The notes: generated from the letters alone by a model not told the origin. A stretch of 64,000 bases of DNA from Microbacterium oleivorans (GCF_013389665.1 NZ_CP058316.1:1116001-1180000); one strand, 5' to 3'. Numbered from the stretch's first letter, positions 8,876 to 18,831 are shown. Program-made: numbers and translations.

Positions 8876-11107
8876 TCACTCCGTGACACTGGCCCGATCG
8901 ACCTCGAAGCTCTCGCTGCGCCCGTCGGGTGCCGTCACCCTGACCCGTGCCGTTCCCTCACCGCCCGCGAAGACCCGCAGCGACAGGCCATCGAGGTAGT
9001 CGTAGTCGGGACGGTCCTCCCGCGCCCCCCAGGGCAGCACGGCACCCGGGCGGACGTACAACGGCAGGCTCATCACGTCGTGGCGCTCGCGACGCCATCG
9101 GCCACCGGGCACGCGCTCCCCCGTGAGGAGGTGCGTCCAGACGCCGTCCGGCAGATACAGATCGACCTCGCCGTCCGCCGCGAACACCGGCGCGACCAGC
9201 AGGTCCGCTCCCAGCATGTACTGCCGGTCCAGGTACGCCGTCGCGGGGTCGTCCGGGAACTCCAGGGCCATCGGTCGCATCACCGGCACACCGGTGGACG
9301 CCGCCTCGAGCCCCGCCGCGTACAGATAGGGCATGAGGCGCATCTTCAGCGAGGTGAACCGCCGGGTCACCTCGACCGCCTCCTCGTCGAACATCCACGG
9401 CACGCGATAGGACTGCGAGCCGTGGAAGCGGCTGTGACTCGACAACAGCCCGAACGCCGTCCAGCGCTTGTACACCCCGGCATCCGGCGTGCCCTCGAAC
9501 CCGCCGATGTCGTGACTCCAGTGGGCGAAGCCGCTCATCGCGAGCGACAGCCCGCCGCGCAGCGTCTCGGCCATCGACGCGTAGGTCGACGTCGAGTCAC
9601 CGCCCCAGTGCACCGGCATCGTCTGCCCGCCCGCGGTCGCCGAGCGGGCGAAAAGGACGGCCTCGCCCGCTCCTCGTTCCTCGACGAGGACATCGTGCAC
9701 GGCCCGGTTGTACAGCTGCGCATACAGGTTGTGCATGCGCTCGGGGTCGGTGCCGTCGGCCCAGACCACGTCGACGGGGATGCGCTCGCCGAAGTCGGTC
9801 TTGAAGCAGTCGACGCCCTGAGCGACGAGGCTGCGGAGCTTGGACTGGTACCACGTCACGGCGTCCGGGTTCGTGAAGTCGACCAGGGCCATGCCCGCCT
9901 GCCACATGTCCCACTGCCACACCGTTCCGTCCGCGCGCCGCACGAGATGGCCGGCGCGGCGGGCCTCCTCGAACAGCGGGGAGCGCTGCCCGATGTAGGG
10001 GTTCAGCCACACGCTGACGCGGACGTCGCGGTCGTGCAGACGCTGCAGCATCCCGTCCGGGTCGGGGAAGACCCGGGGGTCCCACTCGAAGTCGCACCAG
10101 TTGAACTCGCGCATCCAGAAGCAGTCGAAGTGGAACACCGAGATCGGCAGCGCGCGCGCGGCCATCTGATCGAGGAAGCGCGTGACGGTCGCCTCGTCGT
10201 AGTCGGTGGTGAACGACGTCGAGAGCCAGAGCCCGTACGACCAGGCCGGCACGACAGGGGGCCTGCCCGTGAGCGCCGTGTAGCGCGCGAGAACGTCCTT
10301 CGGAGTGGGCCCGTCGAAGACGAAATACTCGAGGACCTCGCCGGAGACGGCGAACTCCACGCGCTCCACCGCTTCGGAGCCGACCTCGAACGACACCCGA
10401 CCGGGGTCGTTCACGAGCACCCCGTAACCGCGACTCGAGACGTAGAACGGGACGTTCTTGTACGCCTGCTCGCTGGCGGTGCCGCCGTCGGCGTTCCAGA
10501 TGTCGATCGTCTGACCGTTCTTGACCAGCGGGCCGAACCGCTCCCCCAATCCGTAGACGAGCTCCCCGACCGCGAGGTCGAGCTGCTCGTGCACGAAGGT
10601 GCGCTCGCGCGGTGCGTCCTTGCGGCCCGGCAGGTCGACGGGTCCGCGGTCGATCGGGGCGTCCGCGTCGACGCGGGCGTAGCCCTGCGCCTTGCGACCG
10701 CTGCCGGTGAGGCGACGCCCGGCGGAGCGGAACTCCAGCGACCACGGGTCGCCGCGGCGGACGACGGCGGCGAGGCTCCCGGTGCGCACGACGCCGCCGT
10801 CGTCGGTGACCTCGACCCGCCCGGCGCCGCCGACGGCACCCGGCAGCTCGAAGCCGGTCGGGGCGACGCCGCCGGTGTGATGGGCGATGCGCACCCGGAC
10901 GACGCCGTCGAGAGGGGACGAGAGGGTGACCGTCAGGACAGGGCGGTTGAGCGTGTCGCCGCGCCCCTCGATGATCTTCGTCGGCGCCGTCACCATCAGC
11001 CCCGGCCCGTCGACCGTGTCGGCGGTCTCCCAGATGTCGTGGGCCTCGTGGCCGTACAGCGCGGTGACGCCGGGGCGCAGGCCCCAGAATCCGTCGGTCA
11101 ACTTCAC
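8876..11107 (-). CDS. yicI: Alpha-xylosidase, GH31 (YicI type)
   Basis: 743 residues. GH31 retaining alpha-glycosidase with the hallmark KTDFGERIPVD, whose Asp (about residue 438) is the nucleophile; the acid/base Asp (about 504) is in HWGGDSTSTY. KTDFGE together with the N-terminal MKLTDGFWGLRPGV and FYVSSRGYGVLVNDPGRVSFEVGS stretches is typical of YicI alpha-xylosidases rather than alpha-glucosidases. It should remove alpha-1,6-xylose from the non-reducing end of xyloglucan oligosaccharides or isoprimeverose. No signal peptide, so it acts on imported sugars. It is the last gene of the operon and overlaps the GH95 stop by ATGA. Confidence 0.92.
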   Translation of the reverse strand: MKLTDGFWGLRPGVTALYGHEAHDIWETADTVDGPGLMVTAPTKIIEGRGDTLNRPVLTVTLSSPLDGVVRVRIAHHTGGVAPTGFELPGAVGGAGRVEVTDDGGVVRTGSLAAVVRRGDPWSLEFRSAGRRLTGSGRKAQGYARVDADAPIDRGPVDLPGRKDAPRERTFVHEQLDLAVGELVYGLGERFGPLVKNGQTIDIWNADGGTASEQAYKNVPFYVSSRGYGVLVNDPGRVSFEVGSEAVERVEFAVSGEVLEYFVFDGPTPKDVLARYTALTGRPPVVPAWSYGLWLSTSFTTDYDEATVTRFLDQMAARALPISVFHFDCFWMREFNWCDFEWDPRVFPDPDGMLQRLHDRDVRVSVWLNPYIGQRSPLFEEARRAGHLVRRADGTVWQWDMWQAGMALVDFTNPDAVTWYQSKLRSLVAQGVDCFKTDFGERIPVDVVWADGTDPERMHNLYAQLYNRAVHDVLVEERGAGEAVLFARSATAGGQTMPVHWGGDSTSTYASMAETLRGGLSLAMSGFAHWSHDIGGFEGTPDAGVYKRWTAFGLLSSHSRFHGSQSYRVPWMFDEEAVEVTRRFTSLKMRLMPYLYAAGLEAASTGVPVMRPMALEFPDDPATAYLDRQYMLGADLLVAPVFAADGEVDLYLPDGVWTHLLTGERVPGGRWRRERHDVMSLPLYVRPGAVLPWGAREDRPDYDYLDGLSLRVFAGGEGTARVRVTAPDGRSESFEVDRASVTE

Positions 11108-13536
11108 GTGGTGCTCCTGTCGGGGGTGGGAAAGTCGGGATCAGGACCGGCCGCGGGCGGCGCGACGGTGAGGCCCGCGCCGGTCAGGACGGTGTCGGCA
11201 TCCGCGTCGACGTCGACGTCGACGCCGTGCTCGCCCGTGCTCACGCGGTATCTGCCCGCCTGAGCGGCCGAGCGGGCACGCAGGCGCACCCGCTCGAGCC
11301 GGCCGCCGGCCCAGTCGAGGTCGAGCAGGACACCGGGACGCGCGACCGCGCCGCGCAGCCGTCCCGTCTCGAGGACGGCCGGTACCGCCGACAGCAGGTC
11401 GATGCGGCCGGGACGATGGCTCTGAACGAGGCACTCGAGCACGGCGCCGACCAGACCCAGGTTCCCATCGATCTGGAAGGGCGGGTGCGCCGCGAAGAGG
11501 TTCGGGTACAGACCGCCGCGATGCTCCGAGGCCGCGCCCGCGCGCGGGCCCGAGGCGACCGGACGCAGGGCGAGCGCGAGCAGCCGCTCCACGCCGGCGG
11601 CGTCGCGCAGGCGCGCGCGGAGAGCGATCTTCCAAGCGAGCGACCATCCCGTCGAGTCGTCCCCCCGACGATCGAGGCTGGCCCGGACGGCCGCCTGCTC
11701 GTCCGCGTCGCCGACACGGTCTCCCGGGAACCAGGGGAAAAGGTGCGAGAGGTGACGGTGGCGCGGATCCTCCTCGTCCGGCTCGCCCTGCCATTCGGCG
11801 ATCGTGCCGTCCCGAGCGATCCGGGGACCGGGGATGCGTCCACGCGCGGCGCGCGCCTCGTCGGCCAGACCGGGATCGGATGCGGCGCGCGCCTCGTCGG
11901 CCAGACCGGGATCGGATGCGCCGAGCACCGTGGCGGCGATCTCGAGCACGTCGCCGACGAGCGCGCGATCGAGCGCCGACGAGCGGGTCAGCGATGCCGG
12001 CCCGTGTGCGGTCAGGAATCGGTGCTCGGGTGACGTAGACGGCGAGGTCGCGAGCGCGCCGTCGCCGTCGGCCACGAGGACGTCGAGCAGGAACCGTGCG
12101 CAGCCGGCGACGATCGGGCGGTAGCGTTCGAGCGTCCGCGGCGACATGGCGCCGTGTCTGCGGTGCTCGTCGAACTGTCGCACGAGCCATGCCCCGCCCA
12201 GCGGCCACTGCGACCAGGAGGCATCCCCCCGGGTCGGGAGCGAGTACCCCCAGATGTCGGTGTTGTGATGGGCGACCCAGCCGCGGGCCCCGTACAGACG
12301 CGCGGCCGTGTCGGTTCCGTGCCGCGCGAGCGCCTCCAGCAGCTCGAGCAGAGCGAGGTGGGCGGCGGAGCCGCCGGACGCCTCGGCACCCCAATAGTTC
12401 ATCGGGGTGTTGATGTTGAGCGTGAAGGCCGATGACCACGGCGGCTGCAGCTCGGCGTTCCAGATGCCCTGCAGGTTCGCCGGCGCGCCCCCCGCGCGGC
12501 TGGACGCGCGCAGCAGGTGGTGACCGTACTCGACGACGATGCCGAGCAGCGCCTCCGTCGGCATCGCAGCGACATCCGCTCCCGCCCCGAGAGGATCGAC
12601 GGCCTCTCGGCCGCGCAGCGACGGGGCAGGACGGCCGAGCTCGAACCGGAAGCCCGACGCCGCGCGGTGGCGCGCCCGGTGTTCCGCGACGAGGCCCTCG
12701 GCGTCGGCCGCGTCGGCGAGGAGCGCCGCGGCCCGACGGCGCGCCCGGGCCGTTCCTCCGGGCTCCTCCCCGAGACCGGACACGGTGGATTCGATCGCCA
12801 CGAGCACCTCGAGCCGGGTCGCGCCCCGCACCATCACGGCCTCGCCGTCGGCCTCGGCCGAGCCGTCGTGCCGCAGGAGCCACGCCACGACGATCCCCCC
12901 GGGGTGGATGCCGGGCAGATCCCAGCTGATCGCGGCGTCGCCGGGCTCATGCGCCGGGGCCACGTCGGCGGGCAGATCGAGCACCCACTCCCGCCTCTCC
13001 GCCATCGGGGCGCGTTCGTCCCGCACCCGCAGCGGTGTCGCGAAGCGAACCGAGATGTCGACGGGGCGCGCCGAGCGCACCGCGTGCACGAGCAGGTCCG
13101 GCTCGCTGGGGCAGGCCGTCACCGCCGCCAGCCCCGCCGCCGTCGCGGTATGCACGCCGTCGCGCAGGTCGAGCGACCGGCGCACCGCACCGGCCCCGGC
13201 ATCCGCACCGGCGTCGCCCGCGGCGAGGACGATCTCACCCACGGGCAGGAACGCCTGTGCGTACCGGTGCTGGAGCACGCGCAATTCGGCTTCGGCGCCG
13301 ATCGGGTCGGAGCGGTCGAGCTTCGCGCGTGCTGCCGCGAGCGCCGACGCGGCGGCGGCCGGATCCACGGCGTCGCGCCTGGCGCTGGCCGGGGAACCCG
13401 ACCACGCGGACGCCTCGTTCAGGCCGATCCGGGTCTCTGCGGGAGCGACCCCGACCATCGCCCCGATGCGGCCGTTGCCGAGCGGCAGCCGTTCGAGCCA
13501 GGTGCCGGTCGGCGTCGTGAAGGTGAGCGTCGACAC
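11104..13536 (-). CDS. Alpha-L-fucosidase, GH95
   Basis: 810 residues, no signal peptide. Hallmarks of GH95: N-terminal TWLERLPLGNGRIGAMV, the LQGIWNAELQPPW and LNINTPMNYWGAEASG motifs carrying the catalytic Asn residues, a general-acid Glu in SPSTSPEHRF (about 504) and Asp in FQIDGNLGLVGAVLE (about 690). The family inverts alpha-1,2-fucosyl (or L-galactosyl) linkages on galactose, the linkage found on xyloglucan side chains. A 12-residue unit (ASDPGLADEARA) is present twice in perfect tandem between positions 11848 and 11919, in a loop before the RGRIPGPRIARDG segment. The gene lies three bases after the upstream permease and is coupled to GH31. Confidence 0.9.
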   Translation of the reverse strand: MSTLTFTTPTGTWLERLPLGNGRIGAMVGVAPAETRIGLNEASAWSGSPASARRDAVDPAAAASALAAARAKLDRSDPIGAEAELRVLQHRYAQAFLPVGEIVLAAGDAGADAGAGAVRRSLDLRDGVHTATAAGLAAVTACPSEPDLLVHAVRSARPVDISVRFATPLRVRDERAPMAERREWVLDLPADVAPAHEPGDAAISWDLPGIHPGGIVVAWLLRHDGSAEADGEAVMVRGATRLEVLVAIESTVSGLGEEPGGTARARRRAAALLADAADAEGLVAEHRARHRAASGFRFELGRPAPSLRGREAVDPLGAGADVAAMPTEALLGIVVEYGHHLLRASSRAGGAPANLQGIWNAELQPPWSSAFTLNINTPMNYWGAEASGGSAAHLALLELLEALARHGTDTAARLYGARGWVAHHNTDIWGYSLPTRGDASWSQWPLGGAWLVRQFDEHRRHGAMSPRTLERYRPIVAGCARFLLDVLVADGDGALATSPSTSPEHRFLTAHGPASLTRSSALDRALVGDVLEIAATVLGASDPGLADEARAASDPGLADEARAARGRIPGPRIARDGTIAEWQGEPDEEDPRHRHLSHLFPWFPGDRVGDADEQAAVRASLDRRGDDSTGWSLAWKIALRARLRDAAGVERLLALALRPVASGPRAGAASEHRGGLYPNLFAAHPPFQIDGNLGLVGAVLECLVQSHRPGRIDLLSAVPAVLETGRLRGAVARPGVLLDLDWAGGRLERVRLRARSAAQAGRYRVSTGEHGVDVDVDADADTVLTGAGLTVAPPAAGPDPDFPTPDRSTT
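11848..11919 (-). repeat. Perfect 36-bp tandem duplication inside the GH95 gene
   Basis: Two identical 36-base units (11848-11883 and 11884-11919), in frame, adding 12 residues. Identity at every base, synonymous sites included, points to a recent slippage event or a copy-number-variable site. Confidence 0.9.
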
Positions 13537-13539
13537 CGA

Positions 13540-14475
13540 TCAGAACCGCACGCCGCCGGCCGCCAGGCCCGATCGCCAGTACCGCTGCAGTGAGACGAAG
13601 ACGACGATGATCGGGAGGATAGACAGCAGCGATCCGATGATCACGAGCGACTGCAGCCCCGGCACGGTGATGGCAGCCTGACTCCATCCCGACAGGCCCA
13701 CGGTCACCGGCTGCAGCCGCGCGTCGCTGAGGACGAGCAGCGGAAGCATGAAGTTGTTCCAGCTCCCGATGAACGCGAACAGCAGGATCGTCACCGCTCC
13801 CGGACTCAGCAGCTTCAGCGCGATCGACCAGAAGGCGCGCCATTCGCTCGCGCCGTCCAGCCGCGCCGCTTCGAGCAGCTCCATCGGGACGCTCGTCTGG
13901 GAATACACGAACCCCAGCATGACGCCGAAGGGGTACACGAGGCTGGGCAGCAGCACGCCGAGCATCGTGTTGTTCAGCCCCATCTCGACCAGCAGCACGT
14001 ACGTGGGCTGAGCCAGAACCGTCTGCGGTACCAGCATGCTCCCCAGGGCAGCCGCCAGGATCACCGTGCGGCCGCGGAAGCGGTACATCGCCAGCGCATA
14101 GCCCGAGATGACGCTGATGAAGGTCATCAGCACGCTGCCGAGCCCGGAGTAGATGAGCGAGTTGAACATCCAGCGCCAGAAGATCCCGTCGGCCTGCTCG
14201 CTCAGACGCACGAGGTTCTCGACGAACTGGAAGTCGGCGAACAGGAAGCCCGGCGTCGAGAAGAGATCGCCCGTGGACTTCGTCGAGGCGACGACGAGCC
14301 AGTAGACCGGGACGAGGAAGTACAGCGCCACGGCGACGAGGAAGACCCCCGCGAGGATCCGCGCGGTGCGGCTGGGCCGCTCACCCTCGGCATGCACCTG
14401 CGGGCGACGGGCGCGGCGCGGCGGATCGGGGGTGACGGGGTCGGTGACGACGGGGAGGACGGCCGGGGCGGTCAT
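13540..14475 (-). CDS. Sugar ABC transporter permease, MalG/CUT1 type
   Basis: 311 residues, six membrane spans. The cytoplasmic EAA loop, which docks the ATPase, reads EAARLDGASEWRAFWSIALKLLSPG. The N-terminal extension (MTAPAVLPVVTDPVTPDPP) is soluble and basic before the first span FLVAVALYFLVPVYWLVV, as usual for the MalG-like partner. The ATG overlaps the stop of the MalF-like gene (14472-14475), which fixes the start. No ATPase is encoded in the operon; CUT1 systems of this kind normally share a housekeeping MsiK-type ATPase. Confidence 0.9.
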   Translation of the reverse strand: MTAPAVLPVVTDPVTPDPPRRARRPQVHAEGERPSRTARILAGVFLVAVALYFLVPVYWLVVASTKSTGDLFSTPGFLFADFQFVENLVRLSEQADGIFWRWMFNSLIYSGLGSVLMTFISVISGYALAMYRFRGRTVILAAALGSMLVPQTVLAQPTYVLLVEMGLNNTMLGVLLPSLVYPFGVMLGFVYSQTSVPMELLEAARLDGASEWRAFWSIALKLLSPGAVTILLFAFIGSWNNFMLPLLVLSDARLQPVTVGLSGWSQAAITVPGLQSLVIIGSLLSILPIIVVFVSLQRYWRSGLAAGGVRF

Positions 14476-15413
14476 GCGCCCGCTCCCTTCTTCCGGTTCT
14501 GGAACCGGGACAGGACGATCGAGAGGATGAAGGTGGCGATGCCCAGGATGATGGCCATGGCCGACCCGAGGTTGATGTTGCCGCCGAGGGTCGTGGCCTG
14601 GAAGATCGCCATATTCGGGGTGTAGTCGCCGGTGACGTTCGAGGTGATCGACCGCATCGTCATCGGCTCGTTGAACAGCTGCAGCGTCCCGATCACCGAG
14701 AACAGCGTCGTCAGGACCACGGCCGGCAGCACCATCGGCAGTTTGATCTGCAGTGCCGTGCGCAGCTCGCCTGCGCCGTCGATCCGTGCCGCCTCGTACA
14801 TGTCGCGCGGAACGGTCTGCAGCGCCGCGAAGATGATGATCATGTTGACGCCCGTGACGGTCCACACCGACACGTTCGCGATCGACCACAGCACCGTCCC
14901 CGGAGCGAGGAAGTCGACCGGGATGCCGAGACCGCGCAGGCCCTCCACGATGGGACTGACGCGCGGCTGGTAGAGGAAACCCCACACGAGCGCCGCGACG
15001 ACCGAGGGAACCGCGTACGGGAGGAAGACGCTCAGCTGGAAGAAGCGCTTGGCGCGCACGACCGCCGAGTCGAACAGCAGCGCGAGGGTGATCGCGAGCA
15101 CCATCATGACCGGCACCTGGACGGCCCCGAACAGGAGCACGCGACCGAAGCTGGCCAGGTATCCGGCGTCGCCGAACGCGCGCAGGTAGTTCTCGAGGCC
15201 GACGAAGGCCAGCTCGTTGGCACCGCCGAAGCCCAGACCGCCGCGCTGCACGGCGAAGAAGCTCATCCAGATCGCGGTGAGGATCGGCAGGATCAGGAAG
15301 ACGATGAACAGCGCGATGAACGGGAGCAGGAACAGATACGGCGCCAGGCGCACGCCCGCGCCGCCGCGGGAGCGGCGACGGGGCGTGCCCGGGCGGGCGA
15401 CGGTGGCGCTCAT
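14472..15413 (-). CDS. Sugar ABC transporter permease, MalF/CUT1 type
   Basis: 313 residues, six spans after an Arg-rich N-terminus (TPRRRSRGG). EAA loop: EAARIDGAGELRTALQIKLPMVLPA. It forms the transport channel with the MalG-like protein. Overlaps both neighbours by ATGA, so binding protein, MalF and MalG are translationally coupled. Likely cargo, from the enzymes in the operon, is a xyloglucan- or galactoside-type oligosaccharide. Confidence 0.9.
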   Translation of the reverse strand: MSATVARPGTPRRRSRGGAGVRLAPYLFLLPFIALFIVFLILPILTAIWMSFFAVQRGGLGFGGANELAFVGLENYLRAFGDAGYLASFGRVLLFGAVQVPVMMVLAITLALLFDSAVVRAKRFFQLSVFLPYAVPSVVAALVWGFLYQPRVSPIVEGLRGLGIPVDFLAPGTVLWSIANVSVWTVTGVNMIIIFAALQTVPRDMYEAARIDGAGELRTALQIKLPMVLPAVVLTTLFSVIGTLQLFNEPMTMRSITSNVTGDYTPNMAIFQATTLGGNINLGSAMAIILGIATFILSIVLSRFQNRKKGAGA

Positions 15414-16717
15414 GAGACGACGTCGAGTCCCATCGCCGTCAGCTCGTCGACCGTTAGCTGCTGCACCTGATCGAGGGCCTCGGCGAAGGTGATCTGACGG
15501 TTCGCCACACGACCGAAGGCGTCCTTCAGGGCGTTGGTGGTGAGGTCGTGGGTGGGACCGGCGGTCCAGGTGCCCGGGACGCGCTCGGCCGCCTCCGCGA
15601 ACACCTCGTTGATGACCTGACCGCCGAAGAACTCGCTCGGCTGCAGCAACGACGCGTTGGTGAGACCGGTCGTGGCCGAGGGGAAGACGCCGCCGGTGAT
15701 GAGGTGCTCCACGCCGCCGTCGCTGGCGTTGAGCCAGGAGATGAACTCGACCGCCTCGGCCGGGTGGTCGGAGTTGGCGGTCACGACGTTCACGCTGCCG
15801 CCGGACTCACCGGCGCTGGCCGTGTCGCCGAACGTCGGGGTGGGCGCCGTCTGCCACAGACCCGCCGTCGAGGCGGCGCTCTCTTCGAGCAGCACCGGGA
15901 ACCAGGCCGCGTAGTTGATCGTCGCGATCGTGCCGGCGTTGACCTCGGCCCAGTACTCCGGCGTCCACATCTCGACGACCTTGACCAGGTCCTCGTCGAG
16001 AAGGGTCTGCCACAGCTCGGCGACCTCCTGGCTCGCTTCGTCGGCGACCGTGACCTGCCACGCGTCGTCCTGGATCTGGAAGAAGCTGCCGCCGTTCTGC
16101 CACACGGTCTCGATCCACAGCCCCGCCTCGTTCGGCGAGAACTGCGCGAGGTAGATCTCCGGGGCGGCGGCCTTGAGCGCGCGCCCGGCCTCGAGGTACT
16201 CGTCCCACGTCGTGGGGACGGCGATGCCGTGCTGCTCGAAGATGTCGGCGCGGTACAGCAGCCCGGTCGGGCCGGAGTCCTGCGGGATCGCATAGACGCT
16301 GTCGCCGAAGGTGACGGTTCCCCACGAGCTCTCGGTGAACTCGCCCTCGAGGTCGCCCGCCCACTCGGTGATGTCGGTCAGGCGGTTGTTGATGATGTGG
16401 CCCGGCAGCGAGTGGCTCGACATCTGCACGACGTCGGGCGCGGTGCCTGCGTCGATGGCGGCGGGGATCTTGTCGCCGTCGTCGCCGGTCATCCGGAAGA
16501 AGTCGACCTGGATGTCGGGATTGGCGCCGTTCCACTCCGCGACGGCGTCCTCGAGCCCCGGGACCCAGCCCCAGAACTGCAGGGTCACCGGACCGTCGGC
16601 GGTGCTGCCGCCGCCGTCGCCGGCCGTGCAGCCGGCGAGGGCGAGGGCTGCCGCCGTGCCGGCGGCGAGCGCGGCGATCGTGCGCGGAGCGCGCGTGGTG
16701 CGTCGGATGTGTGCCAT
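15410..16717 (-). CDS. Sugar-binding lipoprotein of a CUT1 ABC transporter
   Basis: 435 residues. Signal peptide with an Arg-rich start (MAHIRRTTRAPRT), a hydrophobic core and lipobox LALAGC, so the mature protein is lipid-anchored outside the membrane. The body is a type I extracellular solute-binding protein (VTLQFWGWVPGLEDAVAEWN near the mature N-terminus, then an LTDITEWAGDLEG-like lid region). An upstream in-frame GTG overlaps the Shine-Dalgarno GAAGGAG; the ATG used here is correctly spaced from it. It delivers the oligosaccharide to the two downstream permeases. Confidence 0.9.
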   Translation of the reverse strand: MAHIRRTTRAPRTIAALAAGTAAALALAGCTAGDGGGSTADGPVTLQFWGWVPGLEDAVAEWNGANPDIQVDFFRMTGDDGDKIPAAIDAGTAPDVVQMSSHSLPGHIINNRLTDITEWAGDLEGEFTESSWGTVTFGDSVYAIPQDSGPTGLLYRADIFEQHGIAVPTTWDEYLEAGRALKAAAPEIYLAQFSPNEAGLWIETVWQNGGSFFQIQDDAWQVTVADEASQEVAELWQTLLDEDLVKVVEMWTPEYWAEVNAGTIATINYAAWFPVLLEESAASTAGLWQTAPTPTFGDTASAGESGGSVNVVTANSDHPAEAVEFISWLNASDGGVEHLITGGVFPSATTGLTNASLLQPSEFFGGQVINEVFAEAAERVPGTWTAGPTHDLTTNALKDAFGRVANRQITFAEALDQVQQLTVDELTAMGLDVVS

Positions 16718-16735
16718 CGTCGGCACTCCTTCCTG

Positions 16736-18805
16736 TCAGCGGCCGTCGTCGGCCGCGGGTTCGATGTCGGATTCGGTTCGGTGTTCTCGGATGATGCAGA
16801 GCCCGCCCGCGGCGACGGCGATCTCGCCGTCCACCTCGACGGCGGTGAGCAGGTCGACGCCCCGGGTGGGGACGACGCGCTCCTCGTCGGTGTGGTTCAG
16901 GATCCAGAGGTAGGTGTGGGTGCCGGCACGGCGCCTGACGATCTCGAGACCGTCGCCGGCGACGGCCGCCGTCGGAGCGACCCCGGCCTCGCGGAGGATG
17001 CGCCCCAGGTGGTCGCGGAGCGAGGCGTCATCCAGACGGGTCGAGATGTAGTGCACGACGCCGTCGTCCACACGGCGGCGCGTGATCGCGGGCGACCCGG
17101 CGGACAGCACCGCGTGCGCATCGGCGGTGTAGGCGGCGACGACCTCGGCGTCCACCGCCTGCAGCACCTCGCTCCACGCCTCGCCCCGCGAGCCGTCGTC
17201 GAGGGTGATGGTCCGCCCCGCGTGCATCGGCACGTGCTCCTCGACGCGGATGCCGGCGAGCCCGGCGAAGGCGGCGGCGAACGAGCCGGTACGCACCCGC
17301 AGGTGCTCGTCGGTGGTGCCGGCCAGGTACCACAGCACCAGATGCCCACCGGCACGGGCGAACCGCGCGAAACGATCGGCCTGGGCATCCGAGACCGGGA
17401 TGAGGCTGGGCACGAGCACGACGTCGTACCGGGCCAGATCCCCGTCGGGTGAGATGAGGTCGACCGCATGCCCCGACCGCCACAGGGCCTCGTGCACCGC
17501 GGTGACGGCCGCGAGGAACCCGGTGTCGTCCGACGGCAGGGCGCGCGTCTCGCTCGCCCACCAGGCATCCGCACTCCAGACGATCGCGATGCGCGCATCG
17601 ACGACCCTCCCCGCGTGCGGGGCGAGGGCGAGCTCGGCGAGGCCGGCCAGCTCGGCGCCGAGGGCGGAGATCTCTCGGAACCCGCGCGAGTCCGCGCCGA
17701 CGTGCGGCACCATCGCCGAGTGGAAGAACTCGGCGCCCACCCGCGGTGCCCGCCACTGGAAGAACAGCGAGCCGAACGAGCCCCGAGCCAGGTACTGGTG
17801 CGTGTTGCGCCGCATCCGACCCGGCTCCTTCGGCACGAAACGCCCCGCCGCATAGTCGTAGGTGAGGCTCGTCGCCTGTTCCATGAGCAGCCAGGGACGA
17901 CCGCCGGCGTAGGAGCGTGCCAGGTCCGCGCCGAAGGCGACCTGCGCCTCGCCCCGCGGTCCGATGTCGCTCGGATAGTGATCGATCGAGACCACGTCGA
18001 CCTCGGCCGCGAATGCCCACCCGTCGTAGTTGTTCCAGGTCGGGAGGATGAAGTTGGTCGTCAGCGGCACCGACGGGGTGATCTCCCGCAGGATGCGCGC
18101 CTGGTCGCGGAAGCAATTCAGCAGGATGTCGGCACTGAACCGCCGGAAGTCCAGCAGGTGCGACGGATTGGGGAGGTACTGCGTGCGCTGCGGTGCGTGG
18201 ATGTCGTCCCATTCGCCGTACCCCTGCGACCAGAAGGCGGTGTTCCACGTCGAGTTCACCGTGTCGAGGTCTCCGTAACGCTCTCGCAGCCACCGGCGGA
18301 AGGCGCGGTCGGTCTCGGGGCCGTGCGAGACGGTGCCGTACTCGTTGTGGACGTGCCACAGAGCCAGCGCCGGGTGATGGCCGTAGCGCTCGGCGAGCAC
18401 GCGGGTGATGCGCTCCGCCGCGGCCCGGTAGGCCGGCGCGGCGGGGTTGTAGGTGTCGCGGCTGCCGTGGAGCAGGCGCACCCCGTCGGCGGTGACCGGC
18501 AGCGCCTCGGGGTGCAGCCGCGAGAACCATGGCGGCGGCGAGGCGGTGGGCGTGGCCAGGATGACCCGCACGCCCGCGGCGTGCAGGCGGTCCATGGCCT
18601 CGTCGAGCCACGCGAAACGGTACTCACCGGGCCGCGGCTCGATCGACGACCACGCGAACACGCCGACGGTGGCGGTGTCGACGCGGGCGCGGTGCATGAG
18701 CTCGATGTCCTCGGCTCGGGTCGCCGTGTCCCACTGCTCCGGGTTGTAGTCGCCGCCGAACCAGATCCCGTCGACGTCCAGTCGAAGCGTTTCGATGCGG
18801 CTCAT
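16736..18805 (-). CDS. Beta-galactosidase, GH42
   Basis: 689 residues, no signal peptide. GH42 features: WFGGDYNPEQW near the N-terminus, acid/base Glu155 in WHVHNEYG and nucleophile Glu309 in LLMEQATS, a C-terminal trimerisation-type domain and a beta-sandwich tail. It should hydrolyse terminal beta-galactosides inside the cell, for example the beta-1,2-galactose of xyloglucan side chains once fucose is removed. It begins 26 bases after the lacI stop. Codons 4-9 overlap a near-exact copy of the operator found at the lacI promoter (18781-18796). Confidence 0.92.
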   Translation of the reverse strand: MSRIETLRLDVDGIWFGGDYNPEQWDTATRAEDIELMHRARVDTATVGVFAWSSIEPRPGEYRFAWLDEAMDRLHAAGVRVILATPTASPPPWFSRLHPEALPVTADGVRLLHGSRDTYNPAAPAYRAAAERITRVLAERYGHHPALALWHVHNEYGTVSHGPETDRAFRRWLRERYGDLDTVNSTWNTAFWSQGYGEWDDIHAPQRTQYLPNPSHLLDFRRFSADILLNCFRDQARILREITPSVPLTTNFILPTWNNYDGWAFAAEVDVVSIDHYPSDIGPRGEAQVAFGADLARSYAGGRPWLLMEQATSLTYDYAAGRFVPKEPGRMRRNTHQYLARGSFGSLFFQWRAPRVGAEFFHSAMVPHVGADSRGFREISALGAELAGLAELALAPHAGRVVDARIAIVWSADAWWASETRALPSDDTGFLAAVTAVHEALWRSGHAVDLISPDGDLARYDVVLVPSLIPVSDAQADRFARFARAGGHLVLWYLAGTTDEHLRVRTGSFAAAFAGLAGIRVEEHVPMHAGRTITLDDGSRGEAWSEVLQAVDAEVVAAYTADAHAVLSAGSPAITRRRVDDGVVHYISTRLDDASLRDHLGRILREAGVAPTAAVAGDGLEIVRRRAGTHTYLWILNHTDEERVVPTRGVDLLTAVEVDGEIAVAAGGLCIIREHRTESDIEPAADDGR
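18781..18796 (-). promoter_or_regulatory. Intragenic LacI-type operator within the GH42 start
   Basis: On the minus strand this reads ATCGAAACGCTTCGAC, identical at 15 of 16 positions to the two operators at 19943-19979 (GTCGAAACGCTTCGAC). It lies in codons 4-9 of GH42, about 1.15 kb downstream of the promoter pair. It may act as an auxiliary site for looping or as a roadblock that sets lacI apart from the rest of the operon. Confidence 0.6.
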
Positions 18806-18831
18806 GGGTCAGCGTCCTTCGGCGGTGTCGA

